From NCBI RefSeq assembly GCF_001949145.1, contig NW_019091791.1, forward strand, positions 1-57,381: DNA of 57,381 nt, read 5' to 3'. Position 1 is the stretch's first letter; each line of letters begins with the position of its first letter. This document shows positions 56,857 through 57,381 of the stretch, in pieces. A program made the translations under genes and the position numbers. The stretch is from Acanthaster planci (taxonomy: Eukaryota > Echinodermata > Asteroidea > Valvatida > Acanthasteridae). The notes beneath the pieces are model-generated. The model was given only the letters and a program-made list of their open reading frames with translations. It did no database searches and was not told the origin of the DNA.

Positions 56857-56963
56857 TGAAGTTTGTTGAGGAACACAGATTCAGATTCATATGTGGTTCA
56901 GATACGATGCGGCATTACAATAAAAATTTAAGGTCAGCCATCCACTTTCTTCTGGGTCTGTAG
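56857..56963 (+). CDS. Possible second exon of the 55.7-kb gene
   Basis: Acceptor cttctctttttcag is strong and its phase (two bases) fits exon 1. The frame reads VKFVEEHRFRFICGSDTMRH and closes at TAG 56961-56963, giving a total of about 83 residues. A donor at aag|gtcagc (near 56932) could instead carry it on to exons outside the window. Function unknown. Confidence 0.35.
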
Positions 56964-57381
56964 TAGTCTGTAATAGCTCGGGCAACATGTCGTTTGTGCA
57001 TATAAGGACTGGCAATGAGGACACAGTGAACATCTGCCCCGCCGGATGCATCGATGAGGGACTGTGAGTGACGAGATGGTCTGAGTTCCCGAGGCGGAAG
57101 GCGGACAATGGCTGCCTCGTGACCGCTATCCTCATTGCCTGCATGCGGGCGGTAAAAAGTTTGCAGGAATTATCAGCTTTTGGTTGGCATCAAATTTTCA
57201 CTCATATCTGAGCCATTACGTTTAACAGGTCGATTTTATTTAGTATTTCATATTAAATTGCTTGTTGAACAATCACGAAAAATTCTTTTGTGTTGAACTG
57301 ATTGACAGCTGTATATATAGTATTTGTAGCCACTGGTATAGGCAAAAGTCCGACGTGAGGTAGGAAGAGCATATCCCGAAT

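Noticed and set aside
56857-56963. Resemblance of FRFICGSD to an insulin/relaxin B chain
   Set aside because: Only one cysteine, wrong spacing and no A-chain; the likeness is two or three residues.
56887-57144. 85-codon minus-strand frame at the right edge
   Set aside because: No splice sites, leader or recognised motif; it overlaps the possible exon 2 on the other strand.
1-57381. CRISPR arrays, operons, bacterial promoters
   Set aside because: Introns, phase-1 EGF exons, AATAAA signals and SINE/MITE content show animal nuclear DNA; the only direct repeats are minisatellites and segmental duplications.

Overview
The window is nuclear DNA from an animal, most likely a deuterostome invertebrate such as an echinoderm (hemichordate or lancelet are alternatives). 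Genes are split by GT-AG introns of a few hundred bases to about 1.8 kb. There are phase-1 EGF exons, a vertebrate-like Praja-type RING-H2 ligase, a tRNA-Arg(CCU), a tRNA-derived SINE candidate, MITE-like elements and a decayed Ty3/Gypsy element. The species call is inference. Exons were read by eye from splice sites, frame and intron phase.

809-20635 (+): the 3' part of a large cell-surface gene, 25 exons in the window, starting upstream of it. The joined exons keep one frame for about 1,209 residues: 16 EGF modules (mostly calcium-binding), SEA domain 1, two six-cysteine modules, SEA 2, an EGF split by an intron, SEA 3, a Ser/Thr-rich stem, one membrane helix and a short tail. SEA 2 and SEA 3 lie in a genomic tandem duplication whose introns still align. 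SEA 2 and 3 keep a G-S-I-V-V autocleavage-type motif; SEA 1 does not. The 3' flank is itself a diverged tandem duplication.

25313-31934: two divergent genes, probably the most novel content. One on the minus strand (27965 to 25313) and one on the plus strand (28645 to 31934) share the same plan: a 114-bp signal-peptide exon of exactly 38 codons, a short exon (phase 0 to 1), a 78-bp helical exon (phase 1-1), then more helix and a Gln/Pro/Ser-rich stalk. Sequence identity is low, but exon lengths and phases match, so I infer an old head-to-head duplication. The 679 bp between the start codons carry a CRE, an NRF1-like site and a GC box. The plus gene ends in a credible membrane helix with an Arg-rich tail, but one frame away from the stalk. 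I recognise no family.

37132-43523 (+): a Praja-like RING-H2 E3 ubiquitin ligase, five coding exons, about 984 residues, with a huge Ser-rich disordered first coding exon. Its second coding intron holds a roughly 30-bp minisatellite that contains the 610-base assembly gap.

43524-57381: mostly repeat-rich DNA. It contains further MITE-like elements, a tRNA-Arg(CCU) on the minus strand (47024-47096), a GC-rich, frame-broken Ty3/Gypsy pol fragment (about 48762-51757) with a template-switch-like insertion, and a diverged duplication (52.45-53.1 kb versus 54.7-56.5 kb). The second copy contains a TATA-box promoter and the first exon of a predicted secreted Ser-rich protein (55743 onward).
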